From positions 1,240,001 through 1,304,000 of the forward strand of contig NZ_JACHMS010000001.1 in NCBI RefSeq assembly GCF_014205055.1: DNA of 64,000 bases, in the 5' to 3' direction. The notes beneath the pieces are model-generated. The model saw only the letters and a list, made by a program, of their open reading frames with translations. It did no database searches and was not told the origin of the DNA. The position numbers were made by a program, and so were the translations under genes. This stretch comes from Streptomyces luteogriseus. GTDB taxonomy: Bacteria; Actinomycetota; Actinomycetes; Streptomycetales; Streptomycetaceae. Shown in pieces: positions 34,817 through 43,327 of the stretch (within the stretch, counting starts at the first letter, position 1; each line of letters opens with the position of its first letter).

Positions 34817-35790
34817 CAGGACTCCTTGCCGTGGGGGTGGTCCGTGACGGGGGCCGGGGTGACGCACTCGGACTCGGTCAGCTCCAGGACGCGGTGCAGA
34901 TCCTCGGGGACGGTGCGGCCGGCGGCGGTGCGTTCGGCGGCGTGGTCGCCCAGCATCCGGGCGAGTTCGCCGTCGCCCGCCGCGCGCCGGGACAGGTCCG
35001 CCACGTGGTCGACCGGCACGCCGGTGAACAGGCACTTCAGCACGGCGTGCCGCCAGGCGTGAGCGGTCAGGTGCCGGGCGGCGTAGGGGCCGACGGCGGC
35101 GCTGAGGAGCCGGGTGTCGTTGGTGCGCAGGGCGTCCTCGACCAGCGGGAGCGCGCCCGGGCCGGACACGAGGTGCGGCAGGGCATGCAGAACGGCACGG
35201 CGCTCGTCGGCGGTGCCCTGGAAGTACACCCGGGTCAGGGCGTCGGTGCCGGCGTGGGCCGCGGCCAGGATGAGGACGCGTGCGACGTCGGCGTGCGCGG
35301 CACCGCAGCGCCGGCCGGCTTCGGCGAGACGCAGTTCCCACACGGAGATGGGCCCGTGGATGCCGGGGTGGGCGGCGGCCTCGTCGAGGGCTTGGTCGAG
35401 CCAGCTGCGGGCGGCCGGGTCGAGGTGGGAGGCGAGGCGGCGGCGGAGGTCGGCGAGCGAGGGGGTGGGGGCGGTGTCCTGGGTGGGAAGGCGGGTGGGG
35501 GCGGGGGTAGGGGTGCAGGTGCGGGCGTCGCCCGGGTCCTGGGTGCGCGGGTCGGTGTCCTTGGGGTTCTGGGCGCCCTGGGGGCTCCGGGCGGCGTCCT
35601 CAAGGCCCTCGGCGCTCCGGCTGCTCCGGGTGGCGTCCTCAAGGCCCTGGGCACCCCGGCTGCTCCGGGTGGCGTCCTCAAGGCCCTGGGCACCCCGGCT
35701 GCTCCGGGTGGCGTCCTCAAGGCCCTGGACGTCCCGGGTGTTCTGGGTCTTCTCGGTTCTCGCCGCTGGTGTGGGGCGGGGACGGGTCAT
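34816..35790 (-). CDS. eboA: EboA-domain protein with repeated N-terminus
   Basis: A 324-residue protein. Residues about 105-310 match EboA (SWLDQALDEAAAHPGIHGPI, FTGVPVDHVADLS), an all-helical protein of unknown activity that defines the Ebo clusters. Residues about 20-75 are four tandem copies of a 13-residue unit AQGLEDATRSSRG, followed by a Pro/Thr-rich linker. The start overlaps the upstream TIM-barrel stop by 4 nt. The repeat-rich N-terminus looks disordered and may be non-essential; internal starts after the repeats are possible. Confidence 0.82.
   Translation of the reverse strand: MTRPRPTPAARTEKTQNTRDVQGLEDATRSSRGAQGLEDATRSSRGAQGLEDATRSSRSAEGLEDAARSPQGAQNPKDTDPRTQDPGDARTCTPTPAPTRLPTQDTAPTPSLADLRRRLASHLDPAARSWLDQALDEAAAHPGIHGPISVWELRLAEAGRRCGAAHADVARVLILAAAHAGTDALTRVYFQGTADERRAVLHALPHLVSGPGALPLVEDALRTNDTRLLSAAVGPYAARHLTAHAWRHAVLKCLFTGVPVDHVADLSRRAAGDGELARMLGDHAAERTAAGRTVPEDLHRVLELTESECVTPAPVTDHPHGKES
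35581..35736. repeat. Four 39-bp tandem repeats in the 5' end of eboA
   Basis: Units at about 35581, 35620, 35659 and 35698. The middle copies are nearly identical and the outer ones diverged. They encode the 13-residue AQGLEDATRSSRG unit, so copy number changes keep the frame. Confidence 0.88.
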
Positions 35791-36992
35791 CCGGTGCTGC
35801 TCCCCTCAGGGGTGGCGGAGGGAGCGCCGTGGGGTGGCGCGGCCTGCTGGAGGGCCGGAGCGGGGACGGGCGGCACGGTGGCCACGGTCCGCTCGGCGTG
35901 GCGGAGGAACGGGAGGGAGTGCGCGGCGAAGTGCGGGCCGGCGTGGGAGTGGCGGGGCAGTTCGACGACGGTCAGCCCCTGGTAGCCGGTGGCGGCGAGG
36001 GCCGCCAGGACGGGTGGGAAGTCGATCTCCCCGTCCCCGAAGGGGAGGTGCTCGTGCACGCCGCGCCGCATGTCCTCGATCTGGACGTGCCGCAACCAGG
36101 GGGCGGCGGCGCGCACGCAATCGGCGGGAGAAAGGGGTTCGAGGCACTGGCAGTGGCCGATGTCCAGGGTGAGGCCGAGGGGTTCGGGGTCGCCGAGGGC
36201 GCTGCGGAGCCGGTGGAAGTCGGCCAGGGCGGCGAGGAGGTGGCCGGGCTCGGGTTCGACGGCGAGCGGGATGCCCGCGGAGGCGGCGACGTCCAGGACG
36301 GGAGTCAGGGTCTCGGCGAGGCGTTTCCATGCGGTGTCCGTGTCGGTGCCTTCCGGGACGACACCGCTGAAGCAGTGCACCGCGTGGGCGCCGAGGTCGG
36401 CGGCGACCCGGACGGCCCGGACGAGGAGGTCGGCGCGGCGGGCTCGGTCGTCCGGGTCCGGGTCCAGGAGGGACGGGCCGTGCTTGCGGCGCGGGTCCAG
36501 GACGTAGCGGGCGCCCGTCTCGATGGTGACGCCCAGCCCGAGCGCGTCCAGTCGGTGCGCGACCCGGCGGGTGCGGCCGGCGAGGTCGGGCGCGAGAGGG
36601 TCGAGGTGCATGTGGTCGAGGGTCAGTCCGACGCCGTCGTAACCGAGGTCGGCGAGGAGGAAGAGGGCGTCGTCGAGCCGGAGGTCGGCGAGACCGTTGG
36701 TGCCGTAGCCGAAGCGGAGGGGAGGGAGGGCGCCGGGCTGGGCGAGGGAAGCGCTGGGTGAGGCGTCGGGCCGGGCGGGGGAAGCGCTGGATGAGGCGCC
36801 GGGCTGGGCGAGGCAAGCGCTGGGCGAGGCGTCGGGCCGGGCGGGGGCGGCGCTGAGCGAGGTGGCCGGCTCGGCGTCGGGGGCCGGTGAGTTCGTGGCA
36901 TGGCTCTTCGGAGCTTGGCTCTTCGGGGCATGGCTCGTCGGGGCATGGCTCCTCGGGGCATGGCTCCTCGGGGCATGGGCATCGGCGCTCAT
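35787..36992 (-). CDS. Sugar phosphate isomerase/epimerase-like TIM-barrel protein of the Ebo operon
   Basis: A 401-residue protein. From about residue 90 it is an AP-endonuclease-2-type TIM barrel (LRFGYGTNGLADLRLDDALF, LADLGYDGVGLTLDHMHLD, AVEPEPGHLLAALADFHRLR, LTLDIGHCQCLEPLSP, HVQIEDMRRGVHEHLPFGDG), with Glu, Asp and His in metal-ligand positions. The first 88 residues are low complexity: five SHAP(R/K/T)-type pentapeptides then two 22-residue units. No EboD (dehydroquinate-synthase-like) gene is seen in this operon. Overlaps UbiA by 4 nt. Confidence 0.8.
   Translation of the reverse strand: MSADAHAPRSHAPRSHAPTSHAPKSQAPKSHATNSPAPDAEPATSLSAAPARPDASPSACLAQPGASSSASPARPDASPSASLAQPGALPPLRFGYGTNGLADLRLDDALFLLADLGYDGVGLTLDHMHLDPLAPDLAGRTRRVAHRLDALGLGVTIETGARYVLDPRRKHGPSLLDPDPDDRARRADLLVRAVRVAADLGAHAVHCFSGVVPEGTDTDTAWKRLAETLTPVLDVAASAGIPLAVEPEPGHLLAALADFHRLRSALGDPEPLGLTLDIGHCQCLEPLSPADCVRAAAPWLRHVQIEDMRRGVHEHLPFGDGEIDFPPVLAALAATGYQGLTVVELPRHSHAGPHFAAHSLPFLRHAERTVATVPPVPAPALQQAAPPHGAPSATPEGSSTG
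36730..36861. repeat. Two 66-bp tandem repeats
   Basis: Units 36730-36795 and 36796-36861, each internally a diverged 33-bp doublet, encode 22-residue Ser/Ala/Pro-rich peptides in the N-terminal part of the TIM-barrel protein. Confidence 0.7.
36901..36975. repeat. Five 15-bp tandem repeats TGGCTCNTCGGGGCA
   Basis: Units begin at 36901, 36916, 36931, 36946 and 36961; the last two are identical. They encode repeated SHAPR/K pentapeptides right after the start codon of the TIM-barrel gene. Confidence 0.85.
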
Positions 36993-38029
36993 GTGACGCT
37001 CACCTTCTTCGCGAACCGGGCTCCGAAGGGGGCGAGCGCGGCGATGAGAAGTGCCGTGGCCGTGCCCCGGGAGCGGGCGGTGAGGGCGGCCTGGAGGGGG
37101 ATGGTGGCGCGGATGCCGGCGCCGACGGCGCGCTGGATGAGGGGCGGTGAGGGGTTCAGGGTGGCGTGGAAGGAGGGGCGGGCGGTCGTCGCGGCGTACG
37201 CGGCCGTGAGGGCGGTGGTGAGCAGCGCTCCGGAGTCCTGCCCCGGGAACCGGTCGGCACGGAGACCTGCCGGCCTGCGCCCGGCTGCAGGCCGGCGGCC
37301 TCTCGTCGGCCCCCCGGAGCTGCGGCGCGTCACCAGTCGGGTCAGCAGGGCCGTGGTCGCGAGGGCGGCAAGGGGTGGCAGGGGTGAGCCGCCCTGGGCC
37401 TCCTGGCGGGAGACCGTGGTGACGGCCAGGGTGTGGGTGCCGAGGAGGGCGGCGGAGGGCAGGGCCGGGCGGGTGGTGCCGCTCGTGGCCGCGGCTCCCA
37501 GGAGCAGGTCGAGGCCGCGTGCCGCGCCCATGGCCACGGGCCCGGCGGGCGTGTGCTTCAGACCGAGGTCGTACGCCCAGACGGTCGCCGCGAGGGGCGC
37601 GGCGACGGCTAGGGCCGGGCGGCCCGCCCTCGCGGCCAGGGCCAGCCCGGCTCCGGTGAGGGCGCAGGCCGCCGTGAGGGCGGCGGCCGGCCGGATGCGA
37701 CCGGAGGGCAGGGGGCGGTGCGGGCGTTCGACGGCGTCCACGTCGCGGTCGGCCCAGTCGTTGAGGGCCATGCCGGCCTCGTAGAGGCAGAGGGAGGAGG
37801 CGATGGCGAGCAGGGTGCGGGTGTTGGGGGACGCGCCGGTTGCGGCCGTGCCGGCCAGGGCGTCACCGGGGACGCTGAAGAGGGCGGGCAGGCGCAGGAG
37901 TTCGGCCCAGGCGCGTCCCCGGTGCGAGCGGCCGGGGCATGGGCAGGGAGGAGTGTCACCGGCAGTGACCCGAGCAGCGGCGGTGGGCGGCTCGTCGGGG
38001 CATCCGCAAGGGCTTTCGCGCAGCGTCAC
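36989..38029 (-). CDS. eboC: UbiA-family prenyltransferase (SCO3242/EboC type)
   Basis: A 346-residue membrane prenyltransferase. The first Asp-rich motif is MALNDWADRDVDAVERPHRP (NDxxDxxxD), and YDLGLKHTPAGPVAMG lies at the second-motif position; about eight hydrophobic segments follow. It attaches a prenyl group or a related substrate at the membrane. The substrate is unknown, but an inositol-phosphate-like acceptor is suggested by the coupled upstream gene. A short Cys/Pro-rich N-terminal tail precedes the domain. Both junctions overlap by 4 nt. Confidence 0.85.
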   Translation of the reverse strand: MTLRESPCGCPDEPPTAAARVTAGDTPPCPCPGRSHRGRAWAELLRLPALFSVPGDALAGTAATGASPNTRTLLAIASSLCLYEAGMALNDWADRDVDAVERPHRPLPSGRIRPAAALTAACALTGAGLALAARAGRPALAVAAPLAATVWAYDLGLKHTPAGPVAMGAARGLDLLLGAAATSGTTRPALPSAALLGTHTLAVTTVSRQEAQGGSPLPPLAALATTALLTRLVTRRSSGGPTRGRRPAAGRRPAGLRADRFPGQDSGALLTTALTAAYAATTARPSFHATLNPSPPLIQRAVGAGIRATIPLQAALTARSRGTATALLIAALAPFGARFAKKVSVT

Positions 38030-39258
38030 CGTGCTTCTCCCGTCGCCTCGGGGCCGCTCACCGACCCCGCGTCACGGCCCACGCCCTCGCCTTGCCCCTC
38101 GCCGTCTCCCTGACCTTCGCCCAGGCCTTCTCCCTCACCCCGCCCCAGGCTCCGCCCGAACCGGACCAGTTCCTCGTACTGCTCGGACAACCCCGAGGGC
38201 CCCTCCCCCACCGGGTCCTTGAAGTAGAAGCCGAGCGCGCCGAGGGGACCGGACAGCTCTGCCTCGTGGGAGCGGGCGGTCAAGCGGACCAGGTCGAGGA
38301 CCAGAGGTGCCGCGAGGGCCGAGTCGCAGCCCTGCCAGATGGTCTGGAGGATCATGCGGGTGCCGAGGAAGCCGTCGAAGGCGATGTGGTCCCAGGCGGT
38401 CTTCCAGTCGCCGAGGGCCGGGACGTCGTCGATGTGGACCTCGCCCTCGGGGACGGTGCCGAGGGTATCGGCCAGGACCCGTTCCTTTCCGGCGTTCTTC
38501 GCCGCGGCGGCGGCCGGGTCGGCGAGGGCAGCGCCGTCACCACCGCCCAGCAGGTTCGTGCCGGACCAGGCCCGGACGCTCAGCGCCCGTTGCGCGAACA
38601 TCGGGCCCAGCACGGCCCGCAGCAGCGTCTGGCCGGTCTTGCCGTCCCGGCCGGCGTGCGGCAGGCCGCTGCGCTCGGCCTCGGCGGCGGCGACGGGGTG
38701 GTGCATGCCCTCGGAAGGGGTGAAATTGACGTAGGGGCAGCCCGCGCGCAGGGCGGCCAGGGCGTAGAGGGTGCTGGCCGGCAGGGGTGCGTCGGGCCCG
38801 TGGGAGGCGGGTTCGGTGGAGGCGACGTTCACGACCACGGCCCGCTCCAGTTGGTGGCGGTGGACGAAGTCGCGTATGTCGGCGGCGAAGGCCGTGATCA
38901 GTTCGGCCTGGCTCCTGGTGCCGCCGGGCGTGGGGCCGCCGGGCCTGATCTCGAGGTCCGCGGCGGTGAGTTCGGCGGTGACGGCGGTGGCGACGCCGGG
39001 TGGGAGGACGCCGCCGGCGGTCAGGGTCTCGGCGCGTTTGGGCAGCGGGCAGTCGAGGGTGTCATGGCCGCCGAAGACGAGGTCGGACAGCGCGGGCAGA
39101 CCGCTGCCGGTGAAGGCCGGTGTTTCGGTGACCATGCCGGTGGGCGGGTGCAGTCCCGCGGCTACGGCGGCGCAGCCGGTGACGACGGTGGTGGCGACGG
39201 AGCCTCGGGCTCCGATCAGCCACACCCCCACACGCGGTCGGGAGAGGGACGCGGACAT
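38026..39258 (-). CDS. Inositol-3-phosphate synthase-like protein
   Basis: A 410-residue NAD-binding protein of the myo-inositol-1-phosphate synthase family. The NAD motif is VGVWLIGARGSVATTVVTG, with VVVNVASTEPASHGPD, PYVNFTPSEGMHHP, GRDGKTGQTLLRAVLGPMFA and the active-site-type DDVPALGDWKTAWDHIAFDGF. It cyclises a sugar phosphate, classically glucose-6-phosphate. The last 30 residues are a Gly/Glu-rich repeat tail. It heads the Ebo-type operon, 84 nt after the big secreted protein gene, and could stand in for EboD. Confidence 0.85.
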   Translation of the reverse strand: MSASLSRPRVGVWLIGARGSVATTVVTGCAAVAAGLHPPTGMVTETPAFTGSGLPALSDLVFGGHDTLDCPLPKRAETLTAGGVLPPGVATAVTAELTAADLEIRPGGPTPGGTRSQAELITAFAADIRDFVHRHQLERAVVVNVASTEPASHGPDAPLPASTLYALAALRAGCPYVNFTPSEGMHHPVAAAEAERSGLPHAGRDGKTGQTLLRAVLGPMFAQRALSVRAWSGTNLLGGGDGAALADPAAAAAKNAGKERVLADTLGTVPEGEVHIDDVPALGDWKTAWDHIAFDGFLGTRMILQTIWQGCDSALAAPLVLDLVRLTARSHEAELSGPLGALGFYFKDPVGEGPSGLSEQYEELVRFGRSLGRGEGEGLGEGQGDGEGQGEGVGRDAGSVSGPEATGEAR

Positions 39259-39342
39259 GGGCAGCCTCCTGATCGTGCGCGAGCCCCTGGGGGAGGTGAG
39301 GAGACGGCGGGCGGGGGTCCGGCGTCCCCCGCCCGCCGCCGT

Positions 39343-42300
39343 TCAGTCGCCCTGGACGGGCAGTTCCTTCAACTGGATGTTGCGGAAGGAGACCTGGTCA
39401 TCGGCACCATGGTTCTGGAGGCCGATGTAGCCGTCGGCCAGGCTCCGCTGGGGGTCCTTGTTGGTGAAGTCGTTGATCTTGACTCCGTTGAGGAACACCT
39501 GGAGGCGTTCGCCCCGGACCTTGATCTCGTAGGAGTTCCACTGGCCGGGCGGCCGCAGAACCTGGTCACGGGCCTTGATGTCGGCCGACTTGAACGAGTA
39601 GACGGAGCCCGTGGTGCGGTCGGCCGCGTCCGTGGCGTCGATCTGGATCTCGTAGCCCTTGTTCACCGCGGACCAGGGGTCGTCGGAGGCGGGGAAGCCC
39701 ACGAAGATCCCGGAGTTGTCGTCGCCCCGCATCTTCCAGTCGAGCTTCAGCGAGTACGACTTCAGCTCCTTGGGCTGGTACCAGAGCAGACCCATGCCGC
39801 CCTCGGACTCCATCACGCCATCCTTGACGACGAACTTGCCGGGGCCGGCCTGCTTCCAGCCGTCCAGGGTCTGGCCGTTGAAGATCTTCCGGTAGTCCTT
39901 GCTCGGCTTGCAGTCCGCCTTCACCTGGCCGGTGGCGTACTGAAGGCCGCCGAGCAGGTGGGCGCGGAAGGCCTCGTCGGCGTAGGACTCCTTGGTGTGG
40001 CCACCGCCGGTGTAGAAGGAGCGGCCGCCGCCGTAGCTCTGGCACCAGGCGATCGGGTGGTCGCCCTTCATGGTGCCGCCCTGGTAGGTGGTCTCGTCCA
40101 GGGTGGCGAGGACCTTGGCCTGCTCACGGGGGTTGGTGCGGTAGTTGTACCACTCGTCGGTGCGCTCCCAGGCGTCGTCCAGGTGCGCGGTGGACGGGTG
40201 GTCGTGGTCCTCGACGCGGACGGTGGCCTTCTGGATGGCCGGGTGCGAGTCGAAGTAGGCGCCGACGAGGCCGCCGTAGAACGACCAGTCGTACTCGGTG
40301 TCCGCGGCCGCGTGGATGCCCATGTATCCGCCGCCGCCCGCAACGTAGTTCTCGAACGCCTTCTGCTGCTCGGCGTCGAGGACGTCACCGGTGGTGGACA
40401 GGAAGGCCACGGCGTCGTACTTGGCGAGGTTGGCCGTGGTGAACTGCTTGGCCTCCTCCGTCGCGTCGACCGTGATGCCGGCCGGGCCGCCGAGTTCCTT
40501 CAGGGCGGTGATGCCCGCGGGGATGGAGTCGTGGCGGAAGCCGGCGGTCTTGGAGAAGACCAGGACCTTCTTGCCGCCCTTGAACGGCGTCTTGGAGAAC
40601 TCGAAGTCGTCCACGTCGTAGAGCGCGCCCTCGCCGCCCTTGAAGACCAGGTAGATGTCGGTGGTCTTCTTCGGCAGCGACCGCAGCGGCACGTCGACGT
40701 TCTGGAACGTCTCCCAGCCGCCGGTCGGCGGGATGTAGGCCGAGCCGTGCAGGGGTCCTTCGGGCGAGCCGGTGCGCAGTTCGATGAAGCCGCCCGCGCC
40801 GCCGGAGGACGCCCGTACGGTCATCTTCTTCTGCCCGTCGAACCGGTAGGGGGAGAAGGAGATCCAATCGCCGTCGTTGATGTCGCCGACGGTCTTGCCG
40901 CCGTTGGCGCCGGTCTTGTCGATGACCGACACACCCGACTGGGTGGTGAAGTGCTCACCCTGGCGGTGCACCGGCTGGAGCACGGTGCGGGCGGTGCCGG
41001 TCAGCGCCTCCTGGCCGTTGGCCCCGCCGTCGGTGTAACTCGCGCCGACGACACCGTAGATGTTGGCGTTGGGGTCGTGGCCGCCGTCACCGGGGGGCGG
41101 TGTCAGGGTGCCCTCGCAGCCCATCTCGCTGGTCAGCTCGTGGGCGTGGGAGTCGTGGCCGAGGCTGTAGGAGACCTTGACCTTGGAGCAGTCGACCGTC
41201 TCCTCGGGGTCGGTGACGGTCACCTTGAAGGGGACGGGTTTGCCGAACTCGGCCAGGGTGCCGTTGCCCGGGACGTCGATGCGCACCTTGGGTTCGGTGT
41301 TGCCGACGACGATCCGGACGCTGGCGTTGCCGGTGTTGCCCTCGGGGTCCTTGGCGGTGAAGGTGGCGCTGTAGGTGCCGACCTTCTTGTACCGGTGGGT
41401 GGGGTTGAGGCCCTCGCCCTTGGTGCCGTCGCCGAAGTCCCAGCTGTAGGTGAGGTTCGGGGAGTCGGCGTCCTTTGCGGAGGCGGTGAACTTCACCTTC
41501 AGGCCGGCCGCGCCGGACGTCTTGTCGGCGCTGACCTCGGCGATCGGGGAGAAGCCGTCCTCGGCGTTCTCGATCCGGTACAGCGCGGAGTCCTTGTCGC
41601 CCTGGAACCAGGAGAGGCCGTAGTCGAGGACGTAGAGCGCGCCGTCGGGGCCGAACTCCATGTCCATGATCTGGGTGCCGGTCCACGGGAAGTCGTTGAT
41701 CTTCGCGACGGAGCCGTCCGCGTTCTGCTCGATGCGCTTGATCCACCGGCGGCCGAACTCACCGGCGAAGAAGTCGCCGTCGTAGGCCTCCGGGAACTTC
41801 ACGCTGGATTCGAGCGCGGGGTCGTAGCGGTAGACCGGGCCGCCCATCGGGGACTCGGAGCCACTGCCGAACTCGGGCAAGGAGCCGCCGTCGTACGGGA
41901 TCCAGGCGGCCTGCGCGGGCGGGAGGTCGGTCAGGCCCGTGTTGTACGGCGAGGTGTTCTTCGGGGCGTCGCAGTCGAACGTCTCGCCGGACTCCTTGGT
42001 GGCGAAGTCGTAGTCGACGTAGGGGTCGTTGTCGCCGGTGCAGAAGGGCCACCCGAAGTTGGCGGCCTTGGTCACCTTGGCGAACTCCACCTGACCGCCC
42101 GGGCCGCGCTTGGGGTCGGCGGCGCCGGCGTCGGGGCCGTAGTCGCCGACGTAGACGGTGCCGGTCTTGTCGTCGACGCTCATCCGGAACGGGTTGCGGA
42201 AGCCCATCGCGTAGATCTCGGGGCGGGTCTTCTCGGTGCCCGGGGCGAAGAGGTTGCCCTCCGGGACGGTGTAGGAGCCGTCCTCGGCCACCTTGATGCG

Positions 42301-43065
42301 CAGGATCTTGCCGCGCAGGTCGTTGGTGTTGCCGGCGCTGCGACGGGCGTCGAAGGCCGGGTTGCGGTTCGGCCGGTCGTCGATCGGTGTGTAGCCGTCG
42401 GAGGCGAAGGGGTTGGTGTCGTCGCCGGTCGACAGGTACAGGTTGCCGTCGGCGTCGAAGTCGATGTCGCCGCCGACGTGGCAGCAGGTGCCACGGGACG
42501 CCGCGACGTCGATGACCTTCTTCTCGCTGGCCGTGTTCAGTGTGCCGTTGGCGTTCAGGGTGAAGCGGGAAAGGCGGTTGACGCCGTCGAACTTCTTGAA
42601 GTCCTCGGCCGTTCCGGTCTCCGGCGCGTCGCCCACGGGGGTGTCGAGCGGCGGGGCGTAGTAGAGGTAGATCGCCCGGTTGTTCTTGAAGTCCGGGTCG
42701 ATGCCGACGCCTTGGAGGCCCTCCTCGTCGTGGTTGTAGACGTCGAGCTTGCCGGCGACCTTGGTGACGCCGCCCTGGTCGGTGAGGCGCAGCGTGCCGT
42801 CGCGCGAGGTGTGCAGGACGCTGCGATCGGGGAGCACGGCGAGCGACATCGGCTCGCCCATCTCGGGTTCGCCCTTGGCGAGCGGCACCTGCTGGAACTG
42901 CCCCTCGGCGGCGGCCGGTTCGTCGTGCTCCGGGTGGCCGGGGTGGGCGCCGGCGACGGTGGCCGGGGTGCCGACGGCGAGGAGCAGTCCGGTGAACAGG
43001 GCGACGGTGGTGCGAAGCCCGGGACGCCTGGGGGTGGCGGTGCTTCTGGGTCTGGTTCTGTGCAC
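39343..43065 (-). CDS. Secreted multidomain ThuA/DUF1080 protein with PQQ-dehydrogenase-like propeller, PKD and CBM6
   Basis: A 1240-residue exported protein. A signal peptide (TTVALFTGLLLAVGTPATVA) is followed by a six-blade glucose/sorbosone dehydrogenase-like propeller (about 45-500; CCHVGGDIDFDADGNLYLST), a PKD domain (LTYSWDFGDGTKGEG), a CBM6-like jelly roll (about 690-810), a ThuA glutamine-amidotransferase-like domain (VLVFSKTAGFRHDSIPAGI, YMGIHAAADTEYDWSFYG) and a C-terminal DUF1080 concanavalin-like domain (IFNGQTLDGWKQ). ThuA and DUF1080 proteins are tied to 3-keto-sugar chemistry. The GTG at 43065 has GGAGGG at ideal spacing and starts right before the signal; the ATG at 43143 is unlikely. 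Confidence 0.88.
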   Translation of the reverse strand: MHRTRPRSTATPRRPGLRTTVALFTGLLLAVGTPATVAGAHPGHPEHDEPAAAEGQFQQVPLAKGEPEMGEPMSLAVLPDRSVLHTSRDGTLRLTDQGGVTKVAGKLDVYNHDEEGLQGVGIDPDFKNNRAIYLYYAPPLDTPVGDAPETGTAEDFKKFDGVNRLSRFTLNANGTLNTASEKKVIDVAASRGTCCHVGGDIDFDADGNLYLSTGDDTNPFASDGYTPIDDRPNRNPAFDARRSAGNTNDLRGKILRIKVAEDGSYTVPEGNLFAPGTEKTRPEIYAMGFRNPFRMSVDDKTGTVYVGDYGPDAGAADPKRGPGGQVEFAKVTKAANFGWPFCTGDNDPYVDYDFATKESGETFDCDAPKNTSPYNTGLTDLPPAQAAWIPYDGGSLPEFGSGSESPMGGPVYRYDPALESSVKFPEAYDGDFFAGEFGRRWIKRIEQNADGSVAKINDFPWTGTQIMDMEFGPDGALYVLDYGLSWFQGDKDSALYRIENAEDGFSPIAEVSADKTSGAAGLKVKFTASAKDADSPNLTYSWDFGDGTKGEGLNPTHRYKKVGTYSATFTAKDPEGNTGNASVRIVVGNTEPKVRIDVPGNGTLAEFGKPVPFKVTVTDPEETVDCSKVKVSYSLGHDSHAHELTSEMGCEGTLTPPPGDGGHDPNANIYGVVGASYTDGGANGQEALTGTARTVLQPVHRQGEHFTTQSGVSVIDKTGANGGKTVGDINDGDWISFSPYRFDGQKKMTVRASSGGAGGFIELRTGSPEGPLHGSAYIPPTGGWETFQNVDVPLRSLPKKTTDIYLVFKGGEGALYDVDDFEFSKTPFKGGKKVLVFSKTAGFRHDSIPAGITALKELGGPAGITVDATEEAKQFTTANLAKYDAVAFLSTTGDVLDAEQQKAFENYVAGGGGYMGIHAAADTEYDWSFYGGLVGAYFDSHPAIQKATVRVEDHDHPSTAHLDDAWERTDEWYNYRTNPREQAKVLATLDETTYQGGTMKGDHPIAWCQSYGGGRSFYTGGGHTKESYADEAFRAHLLGGLQYATGQVKADCKPSKDYRKIFNGQTLDGWKQAGPGKFVVKDGVMESEGGMGLLWYQPKELKSYSLKLDWKMRGDDNSGIFVGFPASDDPWSAVNKGYEIQIDATDAADRTTGSVYSFKSADIKARDQVLRPPGQWNSYEIKVRGERLQVFLNGVKINDFTNKDPQRSLADGYIGLQNHGADDQVSFRNIQLKELPVQGD

Positions 43066-43262
43066 GAAGTCCCTCCGGGAACGGGGTGGGCCGTACGGGG
43101 TGGGTGCGAAGCGTGCGGTGCGGGCGCCGGGGTGCGCCGTCACCCCGGAGGTGCGTGTGTCCTGAACACATCAAGGACGGTAACCGTGTCCGTGCGGGGC
43201 GAACACCCCTCGCGACAGACTCGGCCGGACTTTCTCCCAGCACGGGACAAAGCAGTATCCGT

Positions 43263-43313
43263 GCAGGTCGGAGGGGGGACCGGCGGTGCTGCCGGTCCCC
43301 GTCCCCGACCTGC
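43263..43313. terminator. Terminator after the sugar-oxidation operon
   Basis: A two-part hairpin: outer arms GCAGGTCGG (43263-43271) with CCGACCTGC (43305-43313), inner arms GGGGACCGGC (43275-43284) with GCCGGTCCCC (43291-43300). It lies just after the stop at 43328 of the minus-strand operon, 198 nt before the start of the next gene. Confidence 0.8.
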
Positions 43314-43327
43314 GCCGGGAGCGTGGT

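Noticed and set aside
36901..36975. CRISPR-like array
   Set aside because: The 15-bp units are directly adjacent without spacers and lie in frame within a coding region.
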